DNA of 41,044 bases from contig JANYKS010000068.1 in the NCBI GenBank assembly GCA_025358125.1, positions 1 to 41,044 on the forward strand, written 5' to 3'. The notes below the pieces were generated by a model. The model saw only the letters and a program-made list of their open reading frames with translations. It was not told the DNA's origin and did not search any database. The DNA comes from Actinomycetes bacterium. GTDB lineage: Bacteria; Actinomycetota; Acidimicrobiia; Acidimicrobiales; Ilumatobacteraceae. This document shows positions 1 through 8,587 of this stretch, piece by piece (position 1 is the first letter of the stretch; every line of letters starts with the position of its first letter). Made by a program: the position numbers and the translations under genes.

Positions 1-180
1 TTCGCTGGCGCAGCCTTCTTCGCTGGCGCAGCCTTCTTCGCTGGCGCAGCCTTCTTCGCTGGCGCAGCCTTCTTCGCTGGCGCAGCCTTCTTGGCCGGCG
101 CAGCCTTCTTCGCTGGTGCAGCCTTCTTGGCCGGAGCCGCCTTCTTTGCGGGGGCTGCCTTCTTGGCCGGGGCTTTCTTT
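1..180. repeat. 18-bp tandem repeat, 10 copies
   Basis: Ten head-to-tail 18-bp units encode KAAPAK hexapeptides on the minus strand. The five units in 1-90 are identical; units in 91-180 diverge mainly at synonymous positions. The array continues past the left edge. The homogeneous block suggests recent expansion by slippage or unequal recombination, so copy number probably varies between strains. Confidence 0.95.
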
Positions 181-191
181 GTTGCTGCCAA
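1..191 (-). CDS. KAAPAK-repeat histone H1-like protein, partial (3' end outside window)
   Basis: The minus strand opens at a TTG codon (191-189) preceded by a good ribosome site (AGGAAGAG about 2 nt upstream). It then reads M-A-A-T-K-K-A-P followed by about ten copies of a Lys/Ala/Pro hexapeptide (KAAPAK) to the window edge, with no stop. Such tails occur in histone H1-like proteins and at the C terminus of mycobacterial HupB, where they bind DNA non-specifically. Here the tail is not part of HU: HU stops 28 bp upstream and in another frame. The close spacing and shared strand suggest co-transcription with HU. Nothing but low-complexity sequence is visible, so the rest of the protein is unknown. 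The TTG start is the main uncertainty; no ATG or GTG lies between the HU stop and the repeats in this frame. Confidence 0.68.
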   Translation of the reverse strand, partial: MAATKKAPAKKAAPAKKAAPAKKAAPAKKAAPAKKAAPAKKAAPAKKAAPAKKAAPAKKAAPA

Positions 192-219
192 TTCTCTTCC
201 TTTCTCGGTTCTTCCTGGA

Positions 220-507
220 CTACTTCTTCTTGGCTGGATTGAGCGCGGTTTTGAGCGTGGAGCTCGCCGTGAACTTCATCGTCTTTGATGCCTTGATCTT
301 CACCTCGGCACCTGTCTGAGGATTGCGGCCGATTCGCGCGGCGCGCTTTCCGGTGCTGAACGAACCGAAGCCCGGCCATGCAACCTTGTCCTCCTTCTTC
401 GCAGACGCAACCACCTGATCGAAGAAGGCGCCGATCGTGCGCTCGGCATCTGCCTTGCTCACGCCTGCCTTGCTCGCTACTGAATCAATCAATTCTGCTT
501 TGGTCAT
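220..507 (-). CDS. hup: HU family DNA-binding protein
   Basis: A 95-residue nucleoid protein of normal HU core length. It begins MTKAELIDSVASKAG, carries the dimerisation helices, then the beta-arm with GFGSF and the GRNPQTG signature (about residues 46-66), and ends in a short basic tail (NPAKKK). HU dimers bend and compact DNA. The start ATG (507-505) follows purine-rich Shine-Dalgarno sequences (GAGGAG and AAGGA). Unlike mycobacterial HupB there is no long lysine-rich extension; a separate KAAPAK-repeat ORF starts 28 bp downstream. Family assignment is certain; the symbol is generic. Confidence 0.97.
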   Translation of the reverse strand: MTKAELIDSVASKAGVSKADAERTIGAFFDQVVASAKKEDKVAWPGFGSFSTGKRAARIGRNPQTGAEVKIKASKTMKFTASSTLKTALNPAKKK

Positions 508-664
508 TTTCCTTGGTTCTCCTCGGTTAACGGAGCGTTACGCGTTGCACATCGAACCGGGTTCGCGCGTGGAATACAAGCATTCATAAAGTTGCAGATG
601 CAAGTAGATTGTAAACATCGGCGAGGAGCGCCCGCAACGCCGAAATCATGCAAGGCTCGGGGGT

Positions 665-1333
665 ATGACGAAGTCACTTTCATCGGGCTGCGCCGGAGTC
701 GACGGGTGTTCGAAAGGGTGGGTCGTTGCAACACGTTCTGGCGTCGAGGTGGTCGTGGCCATCGGCGATGTCTTCGGTCACGGCTTCGAGGTGGTCGGCA
801 TCGACATGCCGATCGGGATGCCAGCCGACCATGCGCGCAGCTCCGATCGGAGTGCCCGTAGGTTCCTCTCGCCGCGCGGCAGCACCATCTTCCCGACACC
901 GGCGCGGGTCTGCCTCGGCGCCCGCGATTACGCCGAGGCGTGCGAGCTCTCGCTCGCTGTTTGCGGCAAGAAGATCTCCAAGCAGTCGTGGCACATCTTG
1001 CCCAAGATCAAAGAGGTCGACGACGCCATTACGCCACAGCACAGCGGACGCGTGATCGAGGTTCATCCTGAGTGTTCGTTCGCCGAGATGAACGCAGGCA
1101 CTGCCCTTGCCTCGAAACACACACCTGCCGGCCTGGCCGCCAGGGCCTCTTTGATCGGGGCCGAGTTCGGCGAGGTGCCCTGCCGGGTCACAGGCGCCAG
1201 GCGTGACGACGTCCTCGACGCCTTCGCTGCCCTCTGGACCGCCGAACGTTTCGCACTCGGTCAACATCGCGTGCTGCCCGAAGACACAGAGGAGTTCGAC
1301 GACAGGGGACTTCCGATGCGGATCGTCGTGTAA
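665..1333 (+). CDS. DUF429 family protein (predicted RNase H-fold nuclease)
   Basis: A 222-residue protein with DUF429 hallmarks: an N-terminal GVDGCSKGWV segment (about residues 11-20), an acidic VVGIDMPIGMP segment (about 43-53), the VHPECSFAEMN motif in the middle, and a C-terminal DDVLDAFAALWTAERF helix with conserved acidic residues. The family is predicted to share the RNase H fold and acidic metal-binding residues, but its biological role is not established. It is divergent from HU across a 157-bp spacer. The ATG at 665 follows a run of G that could serve as a weak ribosome site. No partner gene is obvious. Confidence 0.88.
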   Translation: MTKSLSSGCAGVDGCSKGWVVATRSGVEVVVAIGDVFGHGFEVVGIDMPIGMPADHARSSDRSARRFLSPRGSTIFPTPARVCLGARDYAEACELSLAVCGKKISKQSWHILPKIKEVDDAITPQHSGRVIEVHPECSFAEMNAGTALASKHTPAGLAARASLIGAEFGEVPCRVTGARRDDVLDAFAALWTAERFALGQHRVLPEDTEEFDDRGLPMRIVV

Positions 1334-1423
1334 CCAGACATTCATCTCGATATCCCCAACTCGCGCGTTTGCACGAGCTATTACTGGGCTATTGCAAAAT
1401 CTATGGATTGCGAAGGGGTGACG

Positions 1424-2836
1424 GTGACCGATCTCGTGCCGGTTCAGTCTGTCTTGCTCACTGGCGAACATTCGTCTCGGCCCTCTGCTTCGGCGCAGCG
1501 AACTCGGCTGGTGATCGACACCTCTGTGCTCGTGGCCGATCCGGGGTGCATCGTCGGCTTCGGCGACGTGGATGTAGTCATTCCGCTCACGGTGATCGAA
1601 GAGCTCGACGGTCTGAAGAGTCGTCCTGACGATGTCGGCCGCGCAGCGCGCACGGCCCTGCGTACGATCGAGGATCTCCGCATCCGCCATGGCGGATCGC
1701 TGGCCAAGCCGGTGCCGATCGGCAGCGCCGATCACACGGGCACGTTGCAGATCGAGATCAACGGGATCCAAAAGCACCTATTGATCGAGCACGGTCTCGA
1801 CCCCGACAAGCCCGACAACCGGATCATCGGCGCGGCCCTCGGCCAAGCCAGCCGGGCGCCGACGCGGATGGTGTCCAATGATGCAGCGTTGCGGATCAAA
1901 GCCGCCCATCTCGGTGTGGAGGCCCAGGAGCATCGTCCTACCGGCAGGTCGATGAGCACCCGCCCGGTCGGGTGGGTCACGCTGCCAGCCGAGCACGAAC
2001 AGATCGATTGGCTCTATGCCAACGGATCGATCTCCGCCGCCGACGTCGAGGATTCGGTCGCAGGAACGGGCGCCGCGCCACTCCACGAGAACGGCTTTGC
2101 CATCCTTCGCTCCGGTTCCCAGTCGGCGCTCGTGCGCCGCCGCGACGGTGACTTCGAGCTGCTCAGCCATACCACCCCTGAGGCGTGGGGGCTGCGTCCC
2201 CGATCGAAGGAGCAGCGATTCGCGCTCGAACTGCTGCTCGACCCCGACATCAGTGTGGTCGCCCTCGACGGGCGGGCCGGCACTGGCAAGACATTGCTCG
2301 CGATTGCGGCAGGCCTCGAGCATGTCGTCGAGCGGCGCGCGTACGAGCGGCTCGCGATCTACCGCCCGCTCGTGCCGGTCGGGCGGGCCGATGTCGGGTT
2401 CTTACCGGGCGGCCTCGACGAGAAGCTCGATCCGTGGATGTCGGCAATCCACGACTCGATCGTCGCGCTCACTGATCATCGCAACAGCCGTGACGCGCGG
2501 ACATTGATGGAGGAGCTCAACACCCGCGGCCAGTTGTCGCTGGAGTCGGTCACGTTTCTTCGCGGCCGGTCGCTGCATCGGCAGTTCGTGATCGTCGACG
2601 AGGCGCAGAACCTCGAGCCGACCACGCTCAAGACGATCCTGACCCGCATCGGCGACGGCACCAAGGTCGTGTTCACGGGCGACACGAGTCAGATCGATGC
2701 GCCGTACATGGGCGAGTCGAACAATGCCCTCGCGGTGCTGATCCAGGCATTCGCCGGACAGTCGTGCTTCGGTCACGTGACACTCTCGGCCTGCGAACGC
2801 AGCGAGGTCGCGAGCCTGGCAGCCGAGCTGCTGTAG
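1424..2836 (+). CDS. PhoH2-type protein: PIN ribonuclease domain fused to PhoH ATPase
   Basis: About 470 residues. The N-terminal half is a PIN domain: VIDTSVLVADP (first acidic residue near 32), then VIPLTVIEELDGLK, then SNDAALRIKA. The C-terminal half is a PhoH P-loop domain with Walker A GRAGTGKT (near residue 285) and Walker B FVIVDEAQNL (near 390), followed by VVFTGDTSQID. Such fusions (PhoH2, YlaK) are described in actinobacteria as RNA helicase/sequence-specific RNases related to toxin-antitoxin modules. I prefer GTG 1424 as start because AAGGGG lies about 6 nt upstream; an ATG at 1403 would add 7 residues. No antitoxin-like gene is adjacent. Confidence 0.92.
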   Translation: MTDLVPVQSVLLTGEHSSRPSASAQRTRLVIDTSVLVADPGCIVGFGDVDVVIPLTVIEELDGLKSRPDDVGRAARTALRTIEDLRIRHGGSLAKPVPIGSADHTGTLQIEINGIQKHLLIEHGLDPDKPDNRIIGAALGQASRAPTRMVSNDAALRIKAAHLGVEAQEHRPTGRSMSTRPVGWVTLPAEHEQIDWLYANGSISAADVEDSVAGTGAAPLHENGFAILRSGSQSALVRRRDGDFELLSHTTPEAWGLRPRSKEQRFALELLLDPDISVVALDGRAGTGKTLLAIAAGLEHVVERRAYERLAIYRPLVPVGRADVGFLPGGLDEKLDPWMSAIHDSIVALTDHRNSRDARTLMEELNTRGQLSLESVTFLRGRSLHRQFVIVDEAQNLEPTTLKTILTRIGDGTKVVFTGDTSQIDAPYMGESNNALAVLIQAFAGQSCFGHVTLSACERSEVASLAAELL

Positions 2837-2890
2837 CCAGCGCCACGTGGGCGGCCGAGCCGGTAGTCCAACCTTGCGCCACCCCTCGCG

Positions 2891-2896
2891 TATGGT
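2891..2896 (+). promoter_or_regulatory. putative -10 box TATGGT
   Basis: TANNNT box starting so that its last T is 7 nt before the ATG of the exonuclease gene at 2903; predicts a leaderless mRNA. Confidence 0.5.
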
Positions 2897-2902
2897 GGAG
2901 CC

Positions 2903-3496
2903 ATGAAGCCAGCGGCCACCGGAACCCGCCCCGTGACGGAGCTGCGATTCGGTGTCGTCGATGTCGAGACGTCCGGCCTGTCGACCAGGCGTCACCGCGT
3001 TCTACAGGTAGCCGTCGTCACCGCCGATTGCAACGGCACCGTGCTCGACTCTTGGTGCAGCCTCGTGCGCCCGCGGTTCCGGTGGATGTTCCGGCTCGGT
3101 CCGCGCCACATCCACGGGCTCAGCCGGGCTCAGCTCCGGGCCGCGCCGTGCGAACGCGACGTCATCTGCGAATTGGGTCGCCGTTTGGACGGCACCACGT
3201 TCACGGCGCACAACGCTCGCTTCGACATCGCCTTCCTGCGCCGCAGCGCGCGGCGGGCCCGCGTCGACCTCGCCCTCTCGCCGTACGTCTGCACGCTGCG
3301 GTTGTCGCGCAAGCTCGACCCGCAACGCGCGCTCTCTCACCGCCTCGCCGACGTCGGCGAGCGCTACGGCATTTCCAACGAACGGCCGCACGACGCGTTG
3401 CAGGACGCGCTCGCCACGGCAGCTGTGCTCGCGCATCTGCTACGTGCTCACGGCGTCACCAGCGCTGATCAACTCGACGGGTTGACGGCCGCGTAG
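2903..3496 (+). CDS. DnaQ-like DEDDh 3'-5' exonuclease
   Basis: A 197-residue protein with the full DEDDh exonuclease pattern: VVDVETSGL (Exo I Asp and Glu, about residues 15-23), TAHNARFDIAFL (Exo II Asp), and HDALQDALATAAVL (Exo III His and Asp). Related proteins act as polymerase III epsilon-type proofreaders or stand-alone DNA/RNA trimming enzymes. No extra domain such as a GIY-YIG or BRCT region is present, so it is a stand-alone exonuclease and probably not the replicative proofreader. The start ATG is 7 nt after a -10-like TATGGT. Its 3' end overlaps the convergent PafC-like gene by 28 bp. Confidence 0.93.
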   Translation: MKPAATGTRPVTELRFGVVDVETSGLSTRRHRVLQVAVVTADCNGTVLDSWCSLVRPRFRWMFRLGPRHIHGLSRAQLRAAPCERDVICELGRRLDGTTFTAHNARFDIAFLRRSARRARVDLALSPYVCTLRLSRKLDPQRALSHRLADVGERYGISNERPHDALQDALATAAVLAHLLRAHGVTSADQLDGLTAA

Positions 3497-4428
3497 CGCG
3501 CCAACACCTCGCGCGCTGTCTGCGCCGCGAGCATCGTCCAGCGCCCCGGCTCGAGCACATCGGTGCGTTCGCCGAGGCGCAACAACAGTCGGCTCAACCA
3601 CTGCTCGCTCGTCACCGGCATGACGGCGATCGTCATCCCATCACGTTCGAGATCCGGTTTCGTCGAATCGACCGGATAGCGCTCGATCACCCACACCAGT
3701 TCCGTCGGGACCCGCAGCGTGACCCGATCGATGTCGGTGTCGTCCGCGAACCAGCGGTTCGTGTCCGGAACCTCCACGTCGCGCAACGGTTCGATCACGC
3801 CGGTCGGGCTGAAGTGCAGGATCCGGTCGAGCCGGAACGACCGCTCGCTGCCCGAGCGCTGATCGTCGGCGAGCACGTACCAGTGGCCGCGGTCGACGAA
3901 GACCGCGCGGGGTGTGATCTCGCGCTCGCTCGACTCATCGCGCGCAGGTGTCCAGTACGTGATCGACAACCGCTCGCCGGCCTCGGCCGCACGGGCCACC
4001 TCGTCGGCGATCACCGGCCGCTCGAGATCGACGACGACCCCGTCCTCTCCGAGCGTTGCCGCCAACTTGGCGAGCGCCCGCCCGAGCGGGCCCTCCGGCT
4101 CGGCCCCGGGGAGTGCCATCGCCGCCCGCCCGGCGGCGAGCAGTGCGAAGCCCTCGGGGGCAGTGAGGCGAAGTGGGCGGGTAAACACGCGCGGCACGCC
4201 GGTGTAGACCATTCCCTCGTCGATGTAGACGTCGATCAGTTCGTCAACGAACGGCGGCAGACCGCACATCGACGCGAGCTCGAGATCGGCAACGAGTTCA
4301 GCTTCGCTGAGCGCGAAGTGCTTGGCCATCTCGGAGATCGACACCTCGCCGCGCTGCATCAACCACGGCAGCATCACGAGCAGCCGCTTGAGCCGCTGAT
4401 GGGCCGGACGTGGGCCGCGCCGCGCCAT
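3469..4428 (-). CDS. pafC: WYL-domain transcriptional regulator, PafC-like
   Basis: About 319 residues with an N-terminal helical DNA-binding region (RLKRLLVMLPWLMQRGEVSISEMA, a winged-HTH), a central WYL domain (LSITYWTPARDE ... RAVFVDRGHWYVLAD ... RSFRLDRI) and a C-terminal WCX region. In mycobacteria PafB and PafC form a heterodimer that activates the LexA/RecA-independent DNA-damage regulon; the WYL domain is thought to bind a nucleic acid ligand. The start ATG (4428-4426) overlaps the stop of the upstream pafB-like gene by one base (TGATG), so the two are translationally coupled. Proteasome genes (pafA, pup), which flank this pair in mycobacteria, are not seen here. Confidence 0.9.
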   Translation of the reverse strand: MARRGPRPAHQRLKRLLVMLPWLMQRGEVSISEMAKHFALSEAELVADLELASMCGLPPFVDELIDVYIDEGMVYTGVPRVFTRPLRLTAPEGFALLAAGRAAMALPGAEPEGPLGRALAKLAATLGEDGVVVDLERPVIADEVARAAEAGERLSITYWTPARDESSEREITPRAVFVDRGHWYVLADDQRSGSERSFRLDRILHFSPTGVIEPLRDVEVPDTNRWFADDTDIDRVTLRVPTELVWVIERYPVDSTKPDLERDGMTIAVMPVTSEQWLSRLLLRLGERTDVLEPGRWTMLAAQTAREVLARYAAVNPSS

Positions 4429-5369
4429 CAGCTGATCACCCCGACGATGCCTGTCAGCCACTCCACGATGTCGTCGCGTAGCTCCGCCGGAGCGACCACG
4501 ACGGCGTGGTCGGTGAGCCCGAGCACCCATGAGCGGAACGCGTCCCGGTTGACACACGGCACCTCGACATCGATCGAGCCGTCGTCGAAGCGCTGAACGA
4601 CCGCCGCCGCGCCGACCTCGCCGGCCACGAGCGCCGCCCTCGTCGGCGCGATACGCACGATCGCCCTGGTGATCTCGTTCTCCGGTTCGCCGAGCAGCTT
4701 CGGATCCGACGGGAAGACGAGGCGGATGTCGAAGCCGGGCGGCCGCTCGAACGACGAACCCACCCCGACCCGCACCGAACCAGCGATCCGGTCGACACGG
4801 AAGGTGCGGACGTCATCGTGGCCGTGATCGCGGCCGATCACGTACCAGTAGCCGTCTCGCAGGAGCAGGCCATATGGGTCGAGGGCGCGCTCAACGGAGC
4901 GGTACACGAACTCCACCGTTGCCTTCGCGGCGACGGCCTCGTGCAGTGGTGGGAGGGCAACGAACGTCGGCACCGTCGCGGCGACAGCCCGTGACGGCCG
5001 CTCGCCACCGATGCCGAGCTTCCACAGACCCTCCTGACCCCACGCTTCGTCGGATCGCACTGCGGCGACGGCGAGCTGCAGCGCCTGGCGTTCGTCGTCG
5101 CTGAGGTCGAGGTCGGCGAGTTCATACCGACGACGATCAATCCGGTACGCCGTCTGCCCGGCCTGATTGCCGCCGAGAACCTGCTGCTCGATCGGCACAC
5201 CGACCTCGCGGAGAACCGACTTGTCGCGCTCGAACGCGCCCCGAAGTGCCGCCTCGTTCGTCGGGTATTGGCCGCGTAGCTCCGCGGCGATCTGCTGCAG
5301 TGTGAGTGGCTGCCTGGATTCGAGCAGCAACGCGAGCAGGTTGGTCAGTCGCTCGAGGGGTTCTGCCAT
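4428..5369 (-). CDS. pafB: WYL-domain transcriptional regulator, PafB-like
   Basis: About 313 residues, starting MAEPLERLTNLLALLLES. An N-terminal winged-HTH (QPLTLQQIAAELRGQYP, then FERDKSVLREVGVPI) is followed by a WYL domain (ATVEFVYRSVERALDPYGLLLRDGYWYVIGRDH ... RTFRVDRI) and a WCX domain. It pairs with the downstream PafC-like protein; in mycobacteria the two act together in the DNA damage response. The frame is open upstream to 5519, but that part is unlike the family. The chosen ATG sits 9 nt after a -10-like TACGCT, which supports a leaderless start. Confidence 0.9.
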   Translation of the reverse strand: MAEPLERLTNLLALLLESRQPLTLQQIAAELRGQYPTNEAALRGAFERDKSVLREVGVPIEQQVLGGNQAGQTAYRIDRRRYELADLDLSDDERQALQLAVAAVRSDEAWGQEGLWKLGIGGERPSRAVAATVPTFVALPPLHEAVAAKATVEFVYRSVERALDPYGLLLRDGYWYVIGRDHGHDDVRTFRVDRIAGSVRVGVGSSFERPPGFDIRLVFPSDPKLLGEPENEITRAIVRIAPTRAALVAGEVGAAAVVQRFDDGSIDVEVPCVNRDAFRSWVLGLTDHAVVVAPAELRDDIVEWLTGIVGVIS

Positions 5370-5377
5370 GCCATCCG

Positions 5378-5383
5378 AGCGTA
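5378..5383 (-). promoter_or_regulatory. putative -10 box TACGCT
   Basis: TANNNT box on the minus strand 9 nt upstream of the pafB-like ATG (5369); predicts a leaderless pafBC transcript. Confidence 0.5.
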
Positions 5384-5454
5384 GACGCCAGACGCAATGC
5401 CGGCGACACTGCTCCGTGCAGCGTTGTCGGCGCGAGACGCGCGACGATGAACGG

Positions 5455-6138
5455 GTGGACAACGAGCACGTCAGGCTGGAGGATGCGTACGCAGTCGTGA
5501 CGCCCGAGGACAACCGCAAGCTCTATGCACGCTGGGCCGCCACGTACGAGTCGGAGTTCGTCACCGACAATCTGTACGTGATCCCCCAACGCGTCGCTGA
5601 AATCTTCGTCGATGTCGCCGGTCACCTGGCCGAGCATGCAACGGCCGATGCCGATCGACTCGTCCTCGACGTCGGCTGCGGCACCGGACTGATCGGACAA
5701 GCGCTGACCCGCTCCGACGGGCAGTGGGTCATCGATGGCATCGACATCTCACCCCAGATGCTCGCCGAATCAGCTACCAAGCTGGGCAACGATGGCACGC
5801 CGATCTACCGCCGGCTGGTGGCGGCGGACCTCACCGGCGTCGTCGACATCGCGGACGGCGCATATGCGGGCATCCTCAGCTCCGGTACGTTCACCCACGG
5901 CCATCTCGGTCCCGACTCGCTGAGCGGGCTGATTCGCTTCGGCCGAGCGGGTGCCCATTTCGCGATCGGCATCAACGCCGTGCACTATGCCGAGCTCGGA
6001 TTCGATGAACGCCTGCAGCGCGAGCTGGTGGCCGGCACCATCTGTGACTTCGAGCCGCGCGTGGTGGAGATGTATCTGCCCGGCAGTCCTCACTTCGGCG
6101 ACACGGCCGTCGTCGCGGTGTTCCGTCGTTCACGCTGA
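5455..6138 (+). CDS. class I SAM-dependent methyltransferase
   Basis: About 227 residues from the GTG chosen here. Motif I, LVLDVGCGTGLIGQAL, is a textbook S-adenosylmethionine site; IDGIDISPQMLAES gives the acidic residue after strand 2. The N terminus (YARWAATYESEF) resembles small-molecule methyltransferases of the UbiE/TPR-associated type. The substrate cannot be told from sequence. The start is uncertain: the frame is open much further upstream, through the region divergent from pafB, and the GTG at 5455 has no strong ribosome site; a GTG near 5494 is an alternative. The 3' end lies 4 bp from the convergent pgi gene. Confidence 0.87.
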   Translation: MDNEHVRLEDAYAVVTPEDNRKLYARWAATYESEFVTDNLYVIPQRVAEIFVDVAGHLAEHATADADRLVLDVGCGTGLIGQALTRSDGQWVIDGIDISPQMLAESATKLGNDGTPIYRRLVAADLTGVVDIADGAYAGILSSGTFTHGHLGPDSLSGLIRFGRAGAHFAIGINAVHYAELGFDERLQRELVAGTICDFEPRVVEMYLPGSPHFGDTAVVAVFRRSR

Positions 6139-6142
6139 TCGT

Positions 6143-7792
6143 TCAGCTCGGTGCAACCTCGCGTTGCTCCCTGTACCAATCGATCAGCGTATTCGTCGAG
6201 CTGTCGTGCGATCCGGTTGGCTGCTCGGCGCTCGTCAACTCGGGTGTGATCCGATTCGCGAGTGCCTTGCCGAGTTCGACACCCCACTGATCAAAGCTGT
6301 TGACGTCCCAGATGCAGCCCTGCACGAACACCTTGTGCTCGTACAGCGCGATCAGTTCGCCGAGGATCCGCGGCGTCAGGCGCTTGGCCAAGATCGTGGT
6401 GCTCGGCCGGTTGCCGGAAAAGACCCGATGCGGGATCTGCTGGGGTGGAACTCCTTCCGCGGCAGCCTCCTCGGCGGTCTTGCCGAACGCCAGCGCCTCG
6501 GTCTGGGCGAACAGGTTCGCCATCAACAGATCATGGTGATTGCGGTACGGATGATTCGGGTCGGCAAAGCCGATCATGTCGACCGGCACCAGGCGGGTGC
6601 CCTGGTGCAGCAACTGGTAGAAGGCGTGCTGTCCATTCGTGCCCGGTTCGCCCCACACGATCGCTCCGGTGTCGGCCCCGACCGGCGCGCCGTCCCTGCG
6701 CACGCTCTTGCCGTTGCTCTCCATGTCGAGCTGTTGCAGGTAGGCGGGGAAACGGCTGAGCTCATGGGCGTACGGCATCACGCCCTGGCTCTGCGCGCCG
6801 AGGACATTGCTGTTCCAGACGCCGAGCAGGGCGAGGATCACCGGCAGGTTGCGGGCCAGCGGCGCAGCCTGGAAGTGCTGATCGAGGGCGTGGAATCCGG
6901 CGAGGAATTCGCGAAAGGCGTCTGGGCCGATCGCGATCATCAGCGACAGTCCGATCGCCGAGTCGACGGAGTACCGGCCCCCGACCCAATCCCAGAATCC
7001 GAACATGTTGTCGGTGTCGATGCCGAACCCCGCCACCTTCTCAGCGTTGGTGGAGACCGCGACGAAGTGCTTGGCGACCGCAGCCGGCTCGCGGCCGAGC
7101 CCCGCGAACAGCCACTCACGAGCCGTCGTGGCGTTCGTCAACGTCTCGATCGTCGTGAACGTCTTGGACGACACGATGAACATCGTCGTTGCCGGGTGAA
7201 GATCGGCAAGGTTCTGACTGATGTCGGCGCCGTCGACATTGGAGACGAACCGGCACTCGATCTCTGGGTGCTTGAAGGCATGCAGCGCTCGGTACGCCAT
7301 CGCCGGTCCGAGGTCGCTGCCCCCGATGCCGATGTTGACGACCGTCCTGATCCGTTCGCCCGTGTGCCCCGTCCATTCACCGCTGCGGACTCGTTCGCAG
7401 AACACAGCCATCTGATCGAGTGTCGCGTGCACGTCGGGAACGACGTCGTGCGCCTGTCCGGAGTCATCGGTGACCATCACGACGCTGCCGCGCGGTGCTC
7501 GCAACGCTGTGTGCAGCACCGCTCGGTTCTCAGTCGTGTTGATCCGCTCGCCGGCGAACATCGCGTCGCGCCGAAATTCGACGTCGGCGGTCGTCGCGAC
7601 AGCGAGCAGTCGCTGGATGGTTTCGCTCGTGATCCGCTGTTTGGAGAAGTCGACCAGCAGATCGGCGGCGGCGATCGTGAACGTCGCGGCGCGCCCCGGA
7701 TCGGCGGCGAACAGTTCTCGCAAGTGCGGCAATGGTGTGTCCTTGGCGTGTGCCAGGAGCCCCACCCAGGCGGCCGAAACGGTGATGTCCAC
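6143..7792 (-). CDS. pgi: glucose-6-phosphate isomerase
   Basis: A 549-residue enzyme of normal bacterial length that interconverts glucose 6-phosphate and fructose 6-phosphate in the cytoplasm. Seen motifs include [34 protein letters not shown] (phosphate-binding SxT loop), [14 protein letters not shown] (the family signature), and the C-terminal [14 protein letters not shown] signature with its conserved Gln and Lys. The start is GTG (7792-7790). It lies 35 bp downstream of the 6-phosphogluconolactonase gene on the same strand, a likely operon linking glycolysis and the pentose phosphate route. A very long open frame on the opposite strand is a codon-bias shadow. Confidence 0.98.
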   Translation of the reverse strand: MDITVSAAWVGLLAHAKDTPLPHLRELFAADPGRAATFTIAAADLLVDFSKQRITSETIQRLLAVATTADVEFRRDAMFAGERINTTENRAVLHTALRAPRGSVVMVTDDSGQAHDVVPDVHATLDQMAVFCERVRSGEWTGHTGERIRTVVNIGIGGSDLGPAMAYRALHAFKHPEIECRFVSNVDGADISQNLADLHPATTMFIVSSKTFTTIETLTNATTAREWLFAGLGREPAAVAKHFVAVSTNAEKVAGFGIDTDNMFGFWDWVGGRYSVDSAIGLSLMIAIGPDAFREFLAGFHALDQHFQAAPLARNLPVILALLGVWNSNVLGAQSQGVMPYAHELSRFPAYLQQLDMESNGKSVRRDGAPVGADTGAIVWGEPGTNGQHAFYQLLHQGTRLVPVDMIGFADPNHPYRNHHDLLMANLFAQTEALAFGKTAEEAAAEGVPPQQIPHRVFSGNRPSTTILAKRLTPRILGELIALYEHKVFVQGCIWDVNSFDQWGVELGKALANRITPELTSAEQPTGSHDSSTNTLIDWYREQREVAPS

Positions 7793-7827
7793 CGGCCGAC
7801 GTTACCCTACGATGCCGATTCCGGACA

Positions 7828-8508
7828 TCAGTCGCGCTCGAGGAGGGCTGCCGCTGACGGATCCAACACGAGAGCCGTGCCGGTGCGCCGGACACGCCCG
7901 ATAGGAAGTTCAGCGCGATCCAGCAACCATCCGGCGAGCGGCTCGGCCTTGCCCGTCCCGACGGCGAGAACGATGCGCGCCCGCGCCGCGTTCACGACCA
8001 ATGGTGTGAGCGTCATCCGCACCCGTCCGTTGAACTCACTGGTGATCGCAACCGGCGTCGTTGCATCGATCACGGGGTCGCCCGGGGGCCACGAGGCGGT
8101 ATGGCCATCGTCGCCGACGCCGAGGTGGACGATGTCGAGCGGCGCCTCGCCGATCGACTCGGCATAGGTCGCAGCGGCCCGGCTCAGCGATGCGTCGGTC
8201 ACCGGCATCAGGTGCACGTTGCGGCGTGGAATCGGCACGTGGCGCAGGAGATACCGGTCGAGCTGTTCGGCATTGCGATCGGGATCGCCGTCGGGGGCCA
8301 CCCGCTCGTCGACCTGGAACAGATCCACGTGCTCCCACGCCAGACCCATCGCAACCAGCGCGTCGAACATCAGCGGGGGGGTGCTCCCTCCGCTCACCGC
8401 GACCCGGGCAACGCCGCGCAATCGGACCGCGGAGCGGATCCGCCGGGCGATCCACCGAGCTGCCAGCGATGCGGCCTGTTGGGGGTCGGCGGCGACGATG
8501 ATCTGCAT
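7828..8508 (-). CDS. pgl: 6-phosphogluconolactonase
   Basis: A 226-residue protein of the DevB/Pgl family, hydrolysing 6-phosphogluconolactone in the oxidative pentose phosphate pathway. Motifs seen are VAVSGGSTPPLMFDAL (phosphate loop), HVDLFQVDERVAP, and HLGVGDDGHTASWPPG, the family's GxGxDGHTAS region. The more usual actinobacterial neighbours zwf, opcA, tkt and tal are absent; here pgl precedes pgi on the minus strand. The ATG at 8508 is the first in frame. No ribosome site or -10 box close to it stands out. Confidence 0.95.
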   Translation of the reverse strand: MQIIVAADPQQAASLAARWIARRIRSAVRLRGVARVAVSGGSTPPLMFDALVAMGLAWEHVDLFQVDERVAPDGDPDRNAEQLDRYLLRHVPIPRRNVHLMPVTDASLSRAAATYAESIGEAPLDIVHLGVGDDGHTASWPPGDPVIDATTPVAITSEFNGRVRMTLTPLVVNAARARIVLAVGTGKAEPLAGWLLDRAELPIGRVRRTGTALVLDPSAAALLERD

Positions 8509-8573
8509 GACCGCTCAGCCGACGTACCTGTTGCAGCGCACCGCCCAACCATAGAGCACCGCCTGGGTGGCCG

Positions 8574-8579
8574 TACTGT
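8574..8579 (+). promoter_or_regulatory. putative -10 box TACTGT
   Basis: TANNNT box 9 nt upstream of the nitroreductase ATG at 8588; supports that start over the earlier in-frame ATG at 8567. Confidence 0.5.
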
Positions 8580-8587
8580 GGGTGGCC

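Noticed and set aside
1..180. CRISPR-like array
   Set aside because: Units are contiguous 18-mers without spacers and encode a Lys/Ala/Pro repeat.
5951..8167. 738-codon open frame on the plus strand
   Set aside because: It is antisense to pgi and pgl, whose protein motifs are unmistakable; in GC-rich DNA the complementary frame stays open by codon bias.
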